Source of the DNA: Planctomycetaceae bacterium
GTDB taxonomy: Bacteria > Planctomycetota > Planctomycetia > Planctomycetales > Planctomycetaceae
Direction: 5' to 3'
Assembly (NCBI GenBank): GCA_015485495.1
Contig: WFTL01000014.1
Coordinates: 1-63,760 of the forward strand
DNA: 63,760 nucleotides
The notes under the pieces are model-generated. The model searched no databases. It was not told the DNA's origin and saw only the letters and a list, made by a program, of their open reading frames with translations. Below, in pieces: positions 41,387 through 49,865 of the stretch. The first letter of the stretch is position 1. Each line of letters begins with the position of its first letter. Made by a program: the position numbers and the translations under genes.

Positions 41387-43231
41387 ATGAATCCATCATC
41401 CCCTGAGTCTGCAGGCAATGATACTGAGCGGCCGAGCGACGGCGACCTGCTGAAGCGGTTCGCACGCGATGGCGACGAATCGGCTTTCGCGGAAATCGTC
41501 CGCCGTTACCACGGACTGGTGATGAGTGTGTGTCAGCGGATCACGGGGTGCCGCAGCGATGCCGAAGACGCTTTCCAGTCTGTGTTTCTGGTGCTCGCCC
41601 GCCGCCCGCGATCCGTGCGTCATTCGCGGGCGCTGTGCAGCTGGCTGTACACGGTTGCCGTGCGGACGAGCTGGCGTGTTGTGAAGCGGAGAAATCGCCA
41701 GACCATGGAGCCTCTGAATCACGAGCCGGCCGTGGAGCCGCCCGGTCCGCTGGAACGGATCGAATCGACCCAGAACCTGCTCATTCTGGACGAAGAACTC
41801 CAACGGCTGCCCGACCGTTACCGGGACGTTCTGGTGATGACCTGTTTCGGCAGCCTGACCAGTCAGCAGGTGGCCGATGAACTGTGTGTGAGTCGTGGCA
41901 CGGTGGACGGCCGGCTGAAGCGGGCTCGGGCCATGCTGCGCGTGCGGCTCATGCGCCGCGGAGTGACACTGACGGTTCTGGGGGCGGCTGTTTCCAAGGC
42001 GGCCGAAGCGGCCGCCGCCGTTTCCCCGGAGCTGCTGACTGCCGTCATGAAGCCGGAACGGACTGTCGGACCGGATTCAGCCACAGACGCGGCGACGCGG
42101 ACGCGTCTGGAATCTCTTGTCAAAGCGGAGACTGCCATGATTTCCACTCGAGTTGTCGCGGCCGGCCTGGCCGGCCTGGTTGTTGCGGCCGGTGCCGCGG
42201 GACTGTTCGGTCTGAAAACCCTGGCCGCACAGAATGGAGCCGCACAGAATGGAGCCGGACAGAGCGGGGCCGGGCCGGACGGAGCGGCCGTTCTGGACGG
42301 CCGCCTGGTCGATCCGTCCACCGCCGATGGCCCTGCCACCGCCACCACCTTCGTCGGAATGAACGAACGTGCGTCGGATGAAGAACAGGCGGCCATACGG
42401 CAAGAGCAACTGAGACAGCGGAGGCAACTGTACGAGGAATTTCTGCAGACACATCGAGTCACTCTGTGTCCTGGTGATGCGTCGCCGACCGAACGATGGC
42501 TGTATGAACAACTGGAACGTCCCGTGCCGCCACTGGATTATCCGGGTGAAGTGTCGCTTGGCGAAATCCTGGACACGCTGGCGGAGTACTTCAGCACAAC
42601 CGGTTCCGGGGATCAGAAATTTCGCATGCAGATCTGGCCGGATACTCTGGTTCTGGCTGGCGAAGGGATCGATTCTCTGGAGGAGGTCACGGTTCAGGAC
42701 ATCGTGCTGGACGGTCAGCCCCTGCGGATCGCTCTGAAACTGATTTTCGAACGCACCGATCCGAATCTGGACTACGTGATTCGCGACCAAATGATGCACA
42801 TCACAACGGCAGAAGTGGCGCATTCGGATGATTATCTCACTGTACGGACCTACCCGATCGGACATCTGCTGGACGTCGGCCCGTCAGGAATCGGGCAGTT
42901 AGAATCTGGCAACCAATCGATCGGGACAGGCAGCGGCGTGTTCCAGATTCACGATCCTGGAGCATCTTTCGACAGTGATACGTTTCTGTCTCCGGATTCG
43001 CAGTCGACCAGTGGAGCTGAGCGAGCCGTTGCCAAACAGGAACTGATCGGCCTCATAACGGGGTTCACGTCACCTCCCTGCCGATGGGTCGATGATGACG
43101 GTGAAGGCGGAACGATCGCGGCGTTTGGAGACAGCCTGGTCATTCTGCAGACACCGGCCGGGCACGAAGCGATCATTGAGCTGCTGAATGCGCTCACTGA
43201 AGTCGTGGCACGAACGGAGTATCTTCAGTAG
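41387..43231 (+). CDS. ECF sigma factor with membrane anchor and exported C-terminal domain
   Basis: A 614-residue protein. Residues 20-95 are sigma region 2 (FAEIVRRYHGLVMSVCQRI, then DAEDAFQSVFLVLARR) and 130-185 region 4 (LPDRYRDVLVMTCFGSLTSQQVADEL, CVSRGTVDGRLKRAR). A single membrane helix follows at about 254-274, then a short repeat AAQNG-type linker and an exported part. That part contains a TonB/secretin-N-like module (about 395-490: VSLGEILDTLAEYF, LRIALKLIFERTDPNLDYVI, RDQMMHIT). Instead of a separate anti-sigma factor, sensing and membrane tethering appear built into one chain, as in some planctomycete ECF groups. Release, possibly by proteolysis, would be required. The ATG at 41387 was chosen over an upstream codon at 41345. 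Confidence 0.85.
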   Translation: MNPSSPESAGNDTERPSDGDLLKRFARDGDESAFAEIVRRYHGLVMSVCQRITGCRSDAEDAFQSVFLVLARRPRSVRHSRALCSWLYTVAVRTSWRVVKRRNRQTMEPLNHEPAVEPPGPLERIESTQNLLILDEELQRLPDRYRDVLVMTCFGSLTSQQVADELCVSRGTVDGRLKRARAMLRVRLMRRGVTLTVLGAAVSKAAEAAAAVSPELLTAVMKPERTVGPDSATDAATRTRLESLVKAETAMISTRVVAAGLAGLVVAAGAAGLFGLKTLAAQNGAAQNGAGQSGAGPDGAAVLDGRLVDPSTADGPATATTFVGMNERASDEEQAAIRQEQLRQRRQLYEEFLQTHRVTLCPGDASPTERWLYEQLERPVPPLDYPGEVSLGEILDTLAEYFSTTGSGDQKFRMQIWPDTLVLAGEGIDSLEEVTVQDIVLDGQPLRIALKLIFERTDPNLDYVIRDQMMHITTAEVAHSDDYLTVRTYPIGHLLDVGPSGIGQLESGNQSIGTGSGVFQIHDPGASFDSDTFLSPDSQSTSGAERAVAKQELIGLITGFTSPPCRWVDDDGEGGTIAAFGDSLVILQTPAGHEAIIELLNALTEVVARTEYLQ

Positions 43232-43246
43232 CGGGCTGCGCTGTGC

Positions 43247-43262
43247 GGAGAACCGATTCTCC
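43247..43262 (+). terminator. hairpin after the sigma-factor gene
   Basis: GGAGAA-ccga-TTCTCC, a perfect 6-bp stem with a four-base loop, 15 bp after the stop codon. There is no T-run, so it may act as a weak terminator or transcript stabiliser. Confidence 0.4.
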
Positions 43263-43267
43263 TGACG

Positions 43268-43296
43268 GCTGACAGATGCGGACCATCCGCCTAGAC
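43268..43296 (+). promoter_or_regulatory. sigma70-like promoter for the 43.4-kb oxidoreductase
   Basis: CTGACA (43268-43273), a 17-bp spacer and TAGACT (43291-43296). The spacer carries a small dyad, GCGGA-cca-TCCGC. The ATG at 43364 lies 68 bp downstream with GAAGG as its ribosome-binding site. Confidence 0.55.
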
Positions 43297-43363
43297 TGTT
43301 CGCACGGCGGTTCGTTCGGAGTGATGAACCGCTCCGCCTTTCACTGGAACAGAAGGCTGTGAG

Positions 43364-44554
43364 ATGGTTCGTCTGGCGATGCTGGGAACGGGCTTCATTG
43401 CGCGTTTCTATACGCAAACGGTGCAGGCCCGCCGCAGTGCCGACCGGGTTGAAATCGTGTACGGCCGGGATCCGGAACGCACGCGGATTTTTGCGGAACA
43501 GCACGGCATTGCACGGTGGACCACCGATCTGACGGAAGCCGTGCAGGGGGCCGAGGTGGATGCTGTTGTGGTGGCTCTGCCCAACGATCTGCATGAACCG
43601 GCCGTGATGGCCGCGGCGGCCGCCGGTCGGGCCGTGCTGTGCACCAAGCCGCTGGGCCGATCGGCTCAGGAAGCACAGCGGATGCTGGAAGCGGTGGAAC
43701 GGGCGGGCGTTTTCCACGCCTACCTGGAAGATCTTGTGTATCCTCCCAAAACGCAGAAGGCGCTGCAGTCCGTTGGAGCCGGAGCGATCGGGGATGTGCT
43801 GTGGGTGCGCAGCCGCGAAGCTCATCCCGGGCCGCACAGCGACTGGTTCTGGGACCGGGAACGATCCGGCGGCGGCGCGATCATCGACATGGGGTGTCAC
43901 TGCATCGAAATCGCCCGCCGGTTCATCGGCCGCGACATCCGGCCGGTGGACGTCATGTGCTGGGCCGACACGCTCGTCCATCCGATCGAAGCGGAAGACC
44001 ATGCGATTGGTCTGGTGCGTTATGAAAACGGAGCGATCGGCCAGTTCGAAGTGAGCTGGGCGTTTCGCGGCGGCATGGATCTGCGGGATGAAGTGGCGGG
44101 AACGGATGGTACGATCTGGCTGAATCACTGGCTGCGAACGGGTGTGGAACTGTTCACGGCCACGGGGCAGTCCGATTATGTGGCGGAAAAGGCGGAATCG
44201 GAAACCGGCTGGCTGTTTCCCGTGGGAGACGAATCGTCCGCTCTGGGATATACGGACATGTTCGCGGATGTCTTTTCTGCTCTGGAATCGGGCAGGCCGG
44301 CTCAGGAAGACTTCTACGACGGGTTTGTGGTCAATGCGATCATGGATGCGGCGTATCGTTCGGCGGAAAGCCGGCGCTGGGAGGCTGTGGATCTGCCGAT
44401 CTGGCGCGGCCGCAGCGGAGTTCCCCGCGTGGGCGGTCATCGCGATTACGACGCGGCCCACATTCTGATCAAGGAAGAAAAACTTCCCGACGGGACGACG
44501 CGCGTGATTCTGCGGGAAAAACAGACCGGCCGCATCATTCAGCGTTCCGTGTGA
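43364..44554 (+). CDS. Gfo/Idh/MocA family oxidoreductase
   Basis: A 396-residue cytoplasmic dehydrogenase-like protein without a signal peptide. It opens with the Rossmann strand [19 protein letters not shown], followed by [24 protein letters not shown] and the lysine motif LCTKPLG. The substrate domain contains [30 protein letters not shown]. The usual EKP is TKP here, with the lysine kept. A sugar or polyol substrate is expected; none can be named. It has its own candidate promoter and is followed after 40 bp by the zinc-ribbon gene on the same strand, perhaps cotranscribed. It is not closely related to the exported Gfo/Idh/MocA protein at 38383-39714. Confidence 0.88.
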   Translation: MVRLAMLGTGFIARFYTQTVQARRSADRVEIVYGRDPERTRIFAEQHGIARWTTDLTEAVQGAEVDAVVVALPNDLHEPAVMAAAAAGRAVLCTKPLGRSAQEAQRMLEAVERAGVFHAYLEDLVYPPKTQKALQSVGAGAIGDVLWVRSREAHPGPHSDWFWDRERSGGGAIIDMGCHCIEIARRFIGRDIRPVDVMCWADTLVHPIEAEDHAIGLVRYENGAIGQFEVSWAFRGGMDLRDEVAGTDGTIWLNHWLRTGVELFTATGQSDYVAEKAESETGWLFPVGDESSALGYTDMFADVFSALESGRPAQEDFYDGFVVNAIMDAAYRSAESRRWEAVDLPIWRGRSGVPRVGGHRDYDAAHILIKEEKLPDGTTRVILREKQTGRIIQRSV

Positions 44555-44594
44555 TGCACGGGAACCGGCAGCAGGTATCCGGAAGGCCGACAGC

Positions 44595-44900
44595 ATGCGG
44601 ACATCGGAAGACGATTTCGGATTCGACTGCCCGCACTGCGGCAGCCCTGTTCCGGCCGGGGCGCGGCGATGCCGACACTGCGGGGCATCGGATGAATGCG
44701 GCTGGAACGAAGACGCGATGGAATGGCCTGACGGCGGGTATGCGGAAGAAGACGACTTCGATTATGACGCCTGGGTGGAACGCGAATTCGGAACCGCGGG
44801 CGGGGACACAGCCGGCAGTGCGGAGGCCGGAATGCGCGGCATCTGGCTGCTGGCAGTCCTGGGGCTGCTGACGATGCTGGCTGTGCTGCTGTTTCGCTGA
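44595..44900 (+). CDS. small zinc-ribbon membrane protein
   Basis: A 101-residue protein with a double zinc ribbon (FDCPHCGSPVPAGARRCRHCG: CxxC ... CxxC near residues 12-30), an acidic middle (residues 40-65, rich in Asp, Glu and Tyr) and a C-terminal membrane anchor (IWLLAVLGLLTMLAVLLF, about 83-100). Tail-anchored zinc-ribbon proteins are common in planctomycetes but have no general assigned function. It lies 40 bp downstream of an oxidoreductase gene and is convergent with glutamate dehydrogenase. Confidence 0.75.
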   Translation: MRTSEDDFGFDCPHCGSPVPAGARRCRHCGASDECGWNEDAMEWPDGGYAEEDDFDYDAWVEREFGTAGGDTAGSAEAGMRGIWLLAVLGLLTMLAVLLFR

Positions 44901-44980
44901 ACGGCCCGAAGCGGGACAGGTGGAAAAAACGGGTCCGCGATCGGGCAGGCCGTGTGCGGCAGCATGGCCGGCTGTTCGAT

Positions 44981-46210
44981 TCAGATTCCGGCCAGCACGG
45001 TGGCCCGTCCCACGCGGCCGATGCCCATCAGATAAGCGGCCGTGCGCAGCGAAATGTGTTTTTCGGTGGCCAGCCGCCACATGTTGTCGAAGCTGCGGGT
45101 GAGTGTTCTGGACAGTTCCTGGCGCGTGCGTTCCAGGTCCCAGCGGAAGTACTGCCGGTTCTGGACCCATTCGAAGTAACTCACCGTGACGCCTCCGGCA
45201 TTGGCCAGGATATCGGGCAGCACTTCGATGCCGCGGTTCGCCAGAATTTCGTCGGCTTCCGGTTCGATGGGGCCGTTGGCTGCTTCGATGATGTGCCGGG
45301 CCCGGATGGCGCCGGCATTGTCCTGAGTGATCACGCCGCCCAGGGCGGCCGGGATGAGCACATCGACGTCCAGTTCGAGCAGTTCTTCGTTGGTGATGGA
45401 TCGGGATGTTTCGAATCCGGACAGAGTTCCGTGCCGCCTCACGTGCGCGAGGGCGGTCGGGATGTCGATGCCTTCCGGTTCGAAGCGGCCGCCGCTGACA
45501 TCCGAAATGGCGACCACCCGGGCGCCGCGGCTGTGCAGATAATCGGCCGTGAACGATCCCACGTTGCCGAACCCCTGTATGGCCACCGTGATGCCGTTCA
45601 CGGTGCGATCGTGTTTGCTCAGCAGGGATTCGGTCAGCAGTCCCACACCGCGGCCGGTGGCTTCTTCGCGTCCGCTGGCACCGTGCAGTTCGAGCGGTTT
45701 TCCGGTGACGCAGGCGGGATTGAACCCGTGAAATTTGTGGTACTGGCTGACGATCCAGGCCATCACCTGGGCATTCGTGCCCATGTCGGGAGCCGGAATA
45801 TCGGTGTCCGGGCCGATGATGTCCTGAATTTCATCGACGAATTTTCGGGTGAGTCGTTCTTTTTCGCCTTCGCTGAGCTGTCCGGGGTCCACGGAAATGC
45901 CGCCTTTGGCGCCGCCGTAGGGGATATCCACGACGGCCGTTTTCCATGTCATCAGGGTGGCCAGGGCCAGCACTTCTTCGGCATCGACTTCGGGATGGTA
46001 CCGGAGTCCTCCCTTCATGGGGCCGCGGGCGCTGTTGTGCTGCATGCGGAATCCCACGAACGTGGCAATGTCGCCGTTGTCCCGTTTCATGGCCACCTGC
46101 ACCTTGACTTCCCGTTCCGGTGTCAGCAGCAGCCGTTTCATGTTGGGAGACAGATCCATCAGCCGGGCTGCCTGTTCGAAGTAGCGGCTGGCAGATTCGA
46201 TGGCGTTCAT
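44981..46210 (-). CDS. Glu/Leu/Phe/Val dehydrogenase (glutamate dehydrogenase)
   Basis: A 409-residue amino-acid dehydrogenase, most likely catalysing glutamate to 2-oxoglutarate and ammonia with NAD(P)H. Landmarks in order are [16 protein letters not shown] (substrate-lysine region), [18 protein letters not shown] with the catalytic-lysine motif, [16 protein letters not shown] and the Rossmann motif [12 protein letters not shown]. The family's NAALGGVI segment appears as [10 protein letters not shown]. The ATG at 46210 is preferred because GGGGA precedes it at a normal distance; another ATG two codons upstream (46216) is also in frame. The gene stands alone. Confidence 0.92.
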   Translation of the reverse strand: MNAIESASRYFEQAARLMDLSPNMKRLLLTPEREVKVQVAMKRDNGDIATFVGFRMQHNSARGPMKGGLRYHPEVDAEEVLALATLMTWKTAVVDIPYGGAKGGISVDPGQLSEGEKERLTRKFVDEIQDIIGPDTDIPAPDMGTNAQVMAWIVSQYHKFHGFNPACVTGKPLELHGASGREEATGRGVGLLTESLLSKHDRTVNGITVAIQGFGNVGSFTADYLHSRGARVVAISDVSGGRFEPEGIDIPTALAHVRRHGTLSGFETSRSITNEELLELDVDVLIPAALGGVITQDNAGAIRARHIIEAANGPIEPEADEILANRGIEVLPDILANAGGVTVSYFEWVQNRQYFRWDLERTRQELSRTLTRSFDNMWRLATEKHISLRTAAYLMGIGRVGRATVLAGI

Positions 46211-46354
46211 CAGCATTCCCCGAACGGTGCGGAACCGGTTTCCGTGAGCACAGTGCCTGTTTCGTGCAATGTGTAGGCGTGCCGATCGGTTCCCGCAAGC
46301 GACTGCCGGTGCGGTCCTGCGGCCGTTTTCCGCGGCGCCCCCTGTTCTCCGGAA

Positions 46355-47500
46355 TCACAGGGACCGTCCGGAACGGCGCGCTGTCATCGTGCGGATCTGC
46401 AGAACTGTGCGGGCCAGAAGCCGGGCATACAGGGCCGTTCCGTACTTCGACAGCCGGGGGATTTCCCGACGGAACAGTTTGTCCGGACTGCTGAATCGGC
46501 GAAATTCCGTGATGGAGGAGCAGACCGGCACGTCGTTCTGCTGCCCCCAGGCTGTCAGTGTTTTGAACGGGACGTCGTCCGTCACCGGTGCGGCATCGGT
46601 GATCCCGAAGCGTTTCATCAGGTCGCCGCATTCCCGCATGGACAGAACCTGCCAGGGGACCGGGGATGTGCCCAGAACCAGGATGCGGTCTTCAGCGCGC
46701 AGGCTCTCATGCAGAACGCGGACCGATTCCATCATGTGCCGCACCTGTCCGGACACGGACCGGCCTGCAGAGCGCGTCCATTGAAAACGGTCGCCGGCCC
46801 GGGTCGGGGTGTCCGGGGTCAGCAGGCGGCAGCCGACTGTTCGGAACAGAGCGGAGCGGCGCAGCAGCGCCAGAACCGAATCGGACGGCGGTCCGGCCGC
46901 CAGGCAGGGATGAATGCACACCCGCCGGCTGCCGTCCTGTCTGAGGAATCGGCGGAGGAACGTTTCGTCGGCGACGTCCGACATGTCCACATGCAGGATG
47001 ACGATGTCCGGTTCGAGTTTCTGGAGGACGTGATCCCACATCAGGGAACTGAGAACGGGAGCTGCTCCCGGAACACCGCCGTTGACGACTTCCACGGGAA
47101 CATCCAGGCGGTCTTTGAGATCGCGTTCCAGTCGGGCGGGCAGGGTGTACGGATCGGGCAGCCACGGCCCCAGAACGGTTTCGTCTCCCAGAAGCAGGAT
47201 GCGCAGCGTGTCCTCCGGCGGAGGGATGTCGGGTTCCGGCCCGCGCAGCCCCAGGCTGTTGGTGCGGAACCGTATGCGGCCGTCCGGTCCGGCCACCTGC
47301 GCCAGCGGCCGCATCTGGTGGTGCAGGGTCGCGGACGGAAGCAGCTGTGACTGATCGAAATCGTCGCAGTCCGGAGCGACGGCTGCCGGAGGAACCTGGC
47401 GGGAGCTGCGCAGGAACAGTTCCGCCGCAATCACGACAGTTGTCAGCAGGCCCAGTGCGGTGAGCAGATATCGCAGGTGTTGCAGGAAGCGTGGCAGCAT
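46355..47500 (-). CDS. SGNH-hydrolase-like membrane protein with altered active site
   Basis: A 381-residue protein with an N-terminal membrane anchor (about 10-30) and an SGNH-like fold. Recognisable blocks are FRTNSLGLRGPEP, RILLLGDETVLG (block I), VEVVNGGVPG (block II) and VILHVDMSDVADE (block III). In active esterases block I reads GDS with the serine nucleophile; here it is GDE (Glu107), and near the C-terminus PRLSKYGTALYARLL replaces the usual His-containing block V with Tyr. The hydrolase triad therefore looks lost, pointing to a structural or binding role, or to a very diverged enzyme. The gene is isolated, with 295 bp to the NtrC-like regulator. Confidence 0.65.
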   Translation of the reverse strand: MLPRFLQHLRYLLTALGLLTTVVIAAELFLRSSRQVPPAAVAPDCDDFDQSQLLPSATLHHQMRPLAQVAGPDGRIRFRTNSLGLRGPEPDIPPPEDTLRILLLGDETVLGPWLPDPYTLPARLERDLKDRLDVPVEVVNGGVPGAAPVLSSLMWDHVLQKLEPDIVILHVDMSDVADETFLRRFLRQDGSRRVCIHPCLAAGPPSDSVLALLRRSALFRTVGCRLLTPDTPTRAGDRFQWTRSAGRSVSGQVRHMMESVRVLHESLRAEDRILVLGTSPVPWQVLSMRECGDLMKRFGITDAAPVTDDVPFKTLTAWGQQNDVPVCSSITEFRRFSSPDKLFRREIPRLSKYGTALYARLLARTVLQIRTMTARRSGRSL

Positions 47501-47730
47501 CGGTGCGGAAACGCCCCGTGTGGTGAAGACGTCTGATTCCGTTCAGACGCGGCCCGGAATTCTAGACCCCCTTCCGATCGGCCGGCAAGACGGAACATCC
47601 CGGGGATTCGGTGGGGATTCGGTGGTGCCGCGAAGGGCCAGGCCGGTTATTCGATCATCCTGGCGGCGTTGCTGGAGGGGGCTGTCTGCCGGCAGAGTAC
47701 ACCCGCGGAGCCGTCGGCTGCGCAGCGAAA

Positions 47731-47753
47731 CGGGCTCTCCCGAAGAGAGCCCG
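47731..47753 (-). terminator. strong intrinsic-terminator-like hairpin
   Basis: CGGGCTCTC and GAGAGCCCG pair perfectly (9 bp) around a 5-nt loop that reads TTCGG on the minus strand. On that strand it is followed by TTTCG. It lies 42 bp beyond the stop of the leftward NtrC-like gene, a good position for its terminator. Confidence 0.7.
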
Positions 47754-47795
47754 TCGTGTCGGCTGGCTGTTTCGAACGAATTCTGACCGGGCCGG

Positions 47796-49289
47796 TCAGG
47801 CCGCTTTTCGTCCGGCGGGCGCTGAATGAACCCGCAGGTTGGATCCCGGACCTCCCCGGGGCGGGTAGCCGTATTCCCGAAGTTTTCCGGACAGTGTCCG
47901 CAGCCCGATCTTGAGGATCTGGGCCGTGCGTTCCCGGTTGCCGTTGCAGCGGGCGAACGTCGATTCGATCAGTTTGCGTTCCATTTCCCGCAGTGTCATG
48001 CCCACGCTTTCGACTGCATCGTCGGTGGCTCCGTGTTCCAGCCAGGGGCGGATATCGTCTGCCGTGATTTCCTGGGAAATCTGCGTCGTGCAGGTGCGTT
48101 CGATGACGTTCTGCAGTTCCCGCACATTGCCGGGCCACGGATGCGTTTCCAGAAGCTGCATGGCTTCCGGCGTCACGGTTCTCAGCGGGCGGCCTTCCTT
48201 GAGAGCGATCTGGCCGATGAAATGTTCCACCAGCAGGGGGATATCGTTCTGGCGAACCCGCAGGGGCGGCGACTGCAGCGTAATGCCGCTCAGATGCTGC
48301 AGCAGGTCATCTCGAAAACGGCCTTCCATGGCCAGCCGATTCAGATCCGAATGCGTGGCCGCAATGAATCGGATATCGGGAGCGTCCGTGCTTTCGTTGA
48401 GCAGCGCTGCGGCTCGCTGTTCCAGAAGCTGGGCCAGCCGTTTCTGGAACGGCAGGGCGACGGTTTCCACATTGTCCAGCAGGATCGACCCGCCTTCGGC
48501 CAGTTTCAGATAGCCCGGGAAACCGTCCGGAGTTCCGTCTCCGAACAGCTGATGTTCCAGGGTTTCGACCGAATGCAGGCTGCAGTCGATTCGCAGGAAG
48601 GGGGCTGAGGCCCGGCGGCTGCAGCGATGCAGCCCTTCGGCGATCAGAGTGGTGCCGCTGCCGCGTTCGCCCCGCACCAGCACGGTGCGTTCGTCGTCCG
48701 CGGCAATGCGAATGCATTCTCTCAGCGACTGCATCGCCGGTGTGCTGCCGACCAGATCCATCAGGTTGCGATTGAGAAGCTGCCGCCGCAGTTTTTCGTT
48801 TTCCTGAATCAGCTGTGCCTTTTGTACGGCCGAATGCAGGGCACTGCCGAAGCGGGTGGCGGAAAACGGCCGCTCGATGACTTCACATTCGAAGGCCGGC
48901 AGTGTTTCCCGTCCCCAGCGGGAATCTTCGGAAACGATGCAGATGATCTGAGCGGAACGCAGATGTCCGCGGATGGCGGCGTGCACTTCCTGCAGCCGGG
49001 AGACCGTGTCGGCATCGTCAATGATGCAGATCTGAAATTCCTGACGACTCAGGTGAAACAGCATGGCGTCCGGCGTGTCCGTTTCGCACACCGTCAGCCC
49101 ACGTTTGCGAACGTCGTCCGCCAGAAGCTGGCGGGCCCCCGGGCGGGGAGAGAACACCAGGACGGACTGAGACGCCGGAGCGGCATCCGGGGCAGGGGTC
49201 AAAGTCGCATCTGCGGCGGGTGCTGCAGGAGCACCGGGAAACTGCAGAATCTGCGGCTCATGATGAGCGCCGGCAGGGAACTCGTTCAT
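47796..49289 (-). CDS. NtrC-like regulator with degenerate ATPase motifs
   Basis: A 497-residue protein with receiver-like (about 40-155), AAA+ (about 175-400) and Fis-type HTH (about 435-475, FARCNGNRERTAQILKIG) regions. The order is that of sigma54 activators, but key residues differ. Walker A is GERGSGTT (207-214), lacking the lysine. The GAFTGA loop that contacts sigma54 is absent (QLFGDGTPDGFPG instead). Walker B is ILLDNV, with Asn273 for Glu. The arginine-finger-like FRDDLLQHL and the PWPGNVREL sequence remain. The receiver's DDAD resembles an acceptor cluster but KP is RP. It may bind DNA without ATP-driven sigma54 activation. The long leader upstream is described separately. Confidence 0.85.
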   Translation of the reverse strand: MNEFPAGAHHEPQILQFPGAPAAPAADATLTPAPDAAPASQSVLVFSPRPGARQLLADDVRKRGLTVCETDTPDAMLFHLSRQEFQICIIDDADTVSRLQEVHAAIRGHLRSAQIICIVSEDSRWGRETLPAFECEVIERPFSATRFGSALHSAVQKAQLIQENEKLRRQLLNRNLMDLVGSTPAMQSLRECIRIAADDERTVLVRGERGSGTTLIAEGLHRCSRRASAPFLRIDCSLHSVETLEHQLFGDGTPDGFPGYLKLAEGGSILLDNVETVALPFQKRLAQLLEQRAAALLNESTDAPDIRFIAATHSDLNRLAMEGRFRDDLLQHLSGITLQSPPLRVRQNDIPLLVEHFIGQIALKEGRPLRTVTPEAMQLLETHPWPGNVRELQNVIERTCTTQISQEITADDIRPWLEHGATDDAVESVGMTLREMERKLIESTFARCNGNRERTAQILKIGLRTLSGKLREYGYPPRGGPGSNLRVHSAPAGRKAA

Positions 49290-49483
49290 GATGTCCTCAA
49301 CTTAGCAGGTCAGGTGGAGAGAGAGGTGAGATGAGAGAGTGAACACTGCCGGATCCCGCAGCACCCAGTTCGCGCACCAGGAATCTCAGCACTCTTCAAA
49401 GAACGAAGAGACGAGCGTTCGGGGTGTTCCGAAACGGAACGGAAGACAAGAGCAGAAACAGGAGAGGAGAGAGAGAAGTCTGA

Positions 49484-49501
49484 GGATTCAGAACTGAATC
49501 C
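49484..49501. repeat. 18-bp palindrome near the predicted transcription start
   Basis: GGATTCAG-aa-CTGAATCC: a perfect 8-bp dyad with a 2-bp centre, located just downstream of the predicted start of the NtrC-like transcript. It is a strong candidate operator, possibly for the gene's own product. Confidence 0.55.
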
Positions 49502-49516
49502 GGTGTGAGAGGCCGA

Positions 49517-49546
49517 GTGATATGACCGATCGCCGATTCGTGTCAA
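49517..49546 (-). promoter_or_regulatory. promoter candidate for the NtrC-like regulator
   Basis: A perfect TTGACA (-35, 49546..49541), an 18-bp spacer and TATCAC (49522..49517; four of six matches). Transcription would begin near 49510. Confidence 0.5.
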
Positions 49547-49865
49547 CACGGTTTCTGATCGAATTCTGCCGGAACCGTTCGGCCGTGGCGAAATCGTCCC
49601 GAATGCGGCCGCTTCTGCAGCCGTTGAACGGTCCGATTCGGCAGGAGTTGCCGGAGTCGCCGGTCTGATCCGTATGAACAGCGGGAATCGATCCGGTGAA
49701 GACGAAAAACCGTCACGCCGCTGTGTGTCGCAATGATGCAGTCGGGGCCGCCGTATCGGCTGTCCACGCAGTTGGCCGGTCCGCCGCATTTGCTTAGGCT
49801 GCCGTCCGCCGGAACCGCATCAGCGGCCGATCGTGCTGTCTGCAGAAACAGAAGGACAACAACTC

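Larger units (their letters stand above)
49290..49865. other. 576-bp intergenic region; long 5' leader of the NtrC-like gene
   Basis: The minus-strand promoter candidate at 49546..49517 implies a leader of about 220 nt. Within it lie an 18-bp palindrome (49484-49501), a second dyad GTTCCG-aaa-CGGAAC (49426-49440), and two GA-rich tracts on the plus strand (about 49312-49345 and 49444-49482), pyrimidine-rich in the transcript. No gene was found between 49547 and 49865; the aldo/keto reductase has AAGGA about 10 nt before its ATG. Confidence 0.5.

Noticed and set aside
49312-49482. GA-rich tracts considered as microsatellites or a CRISPR leader
   Set aside because: No regular repeat unit or spacers occur; they are better described as purine-rich leader sequence.
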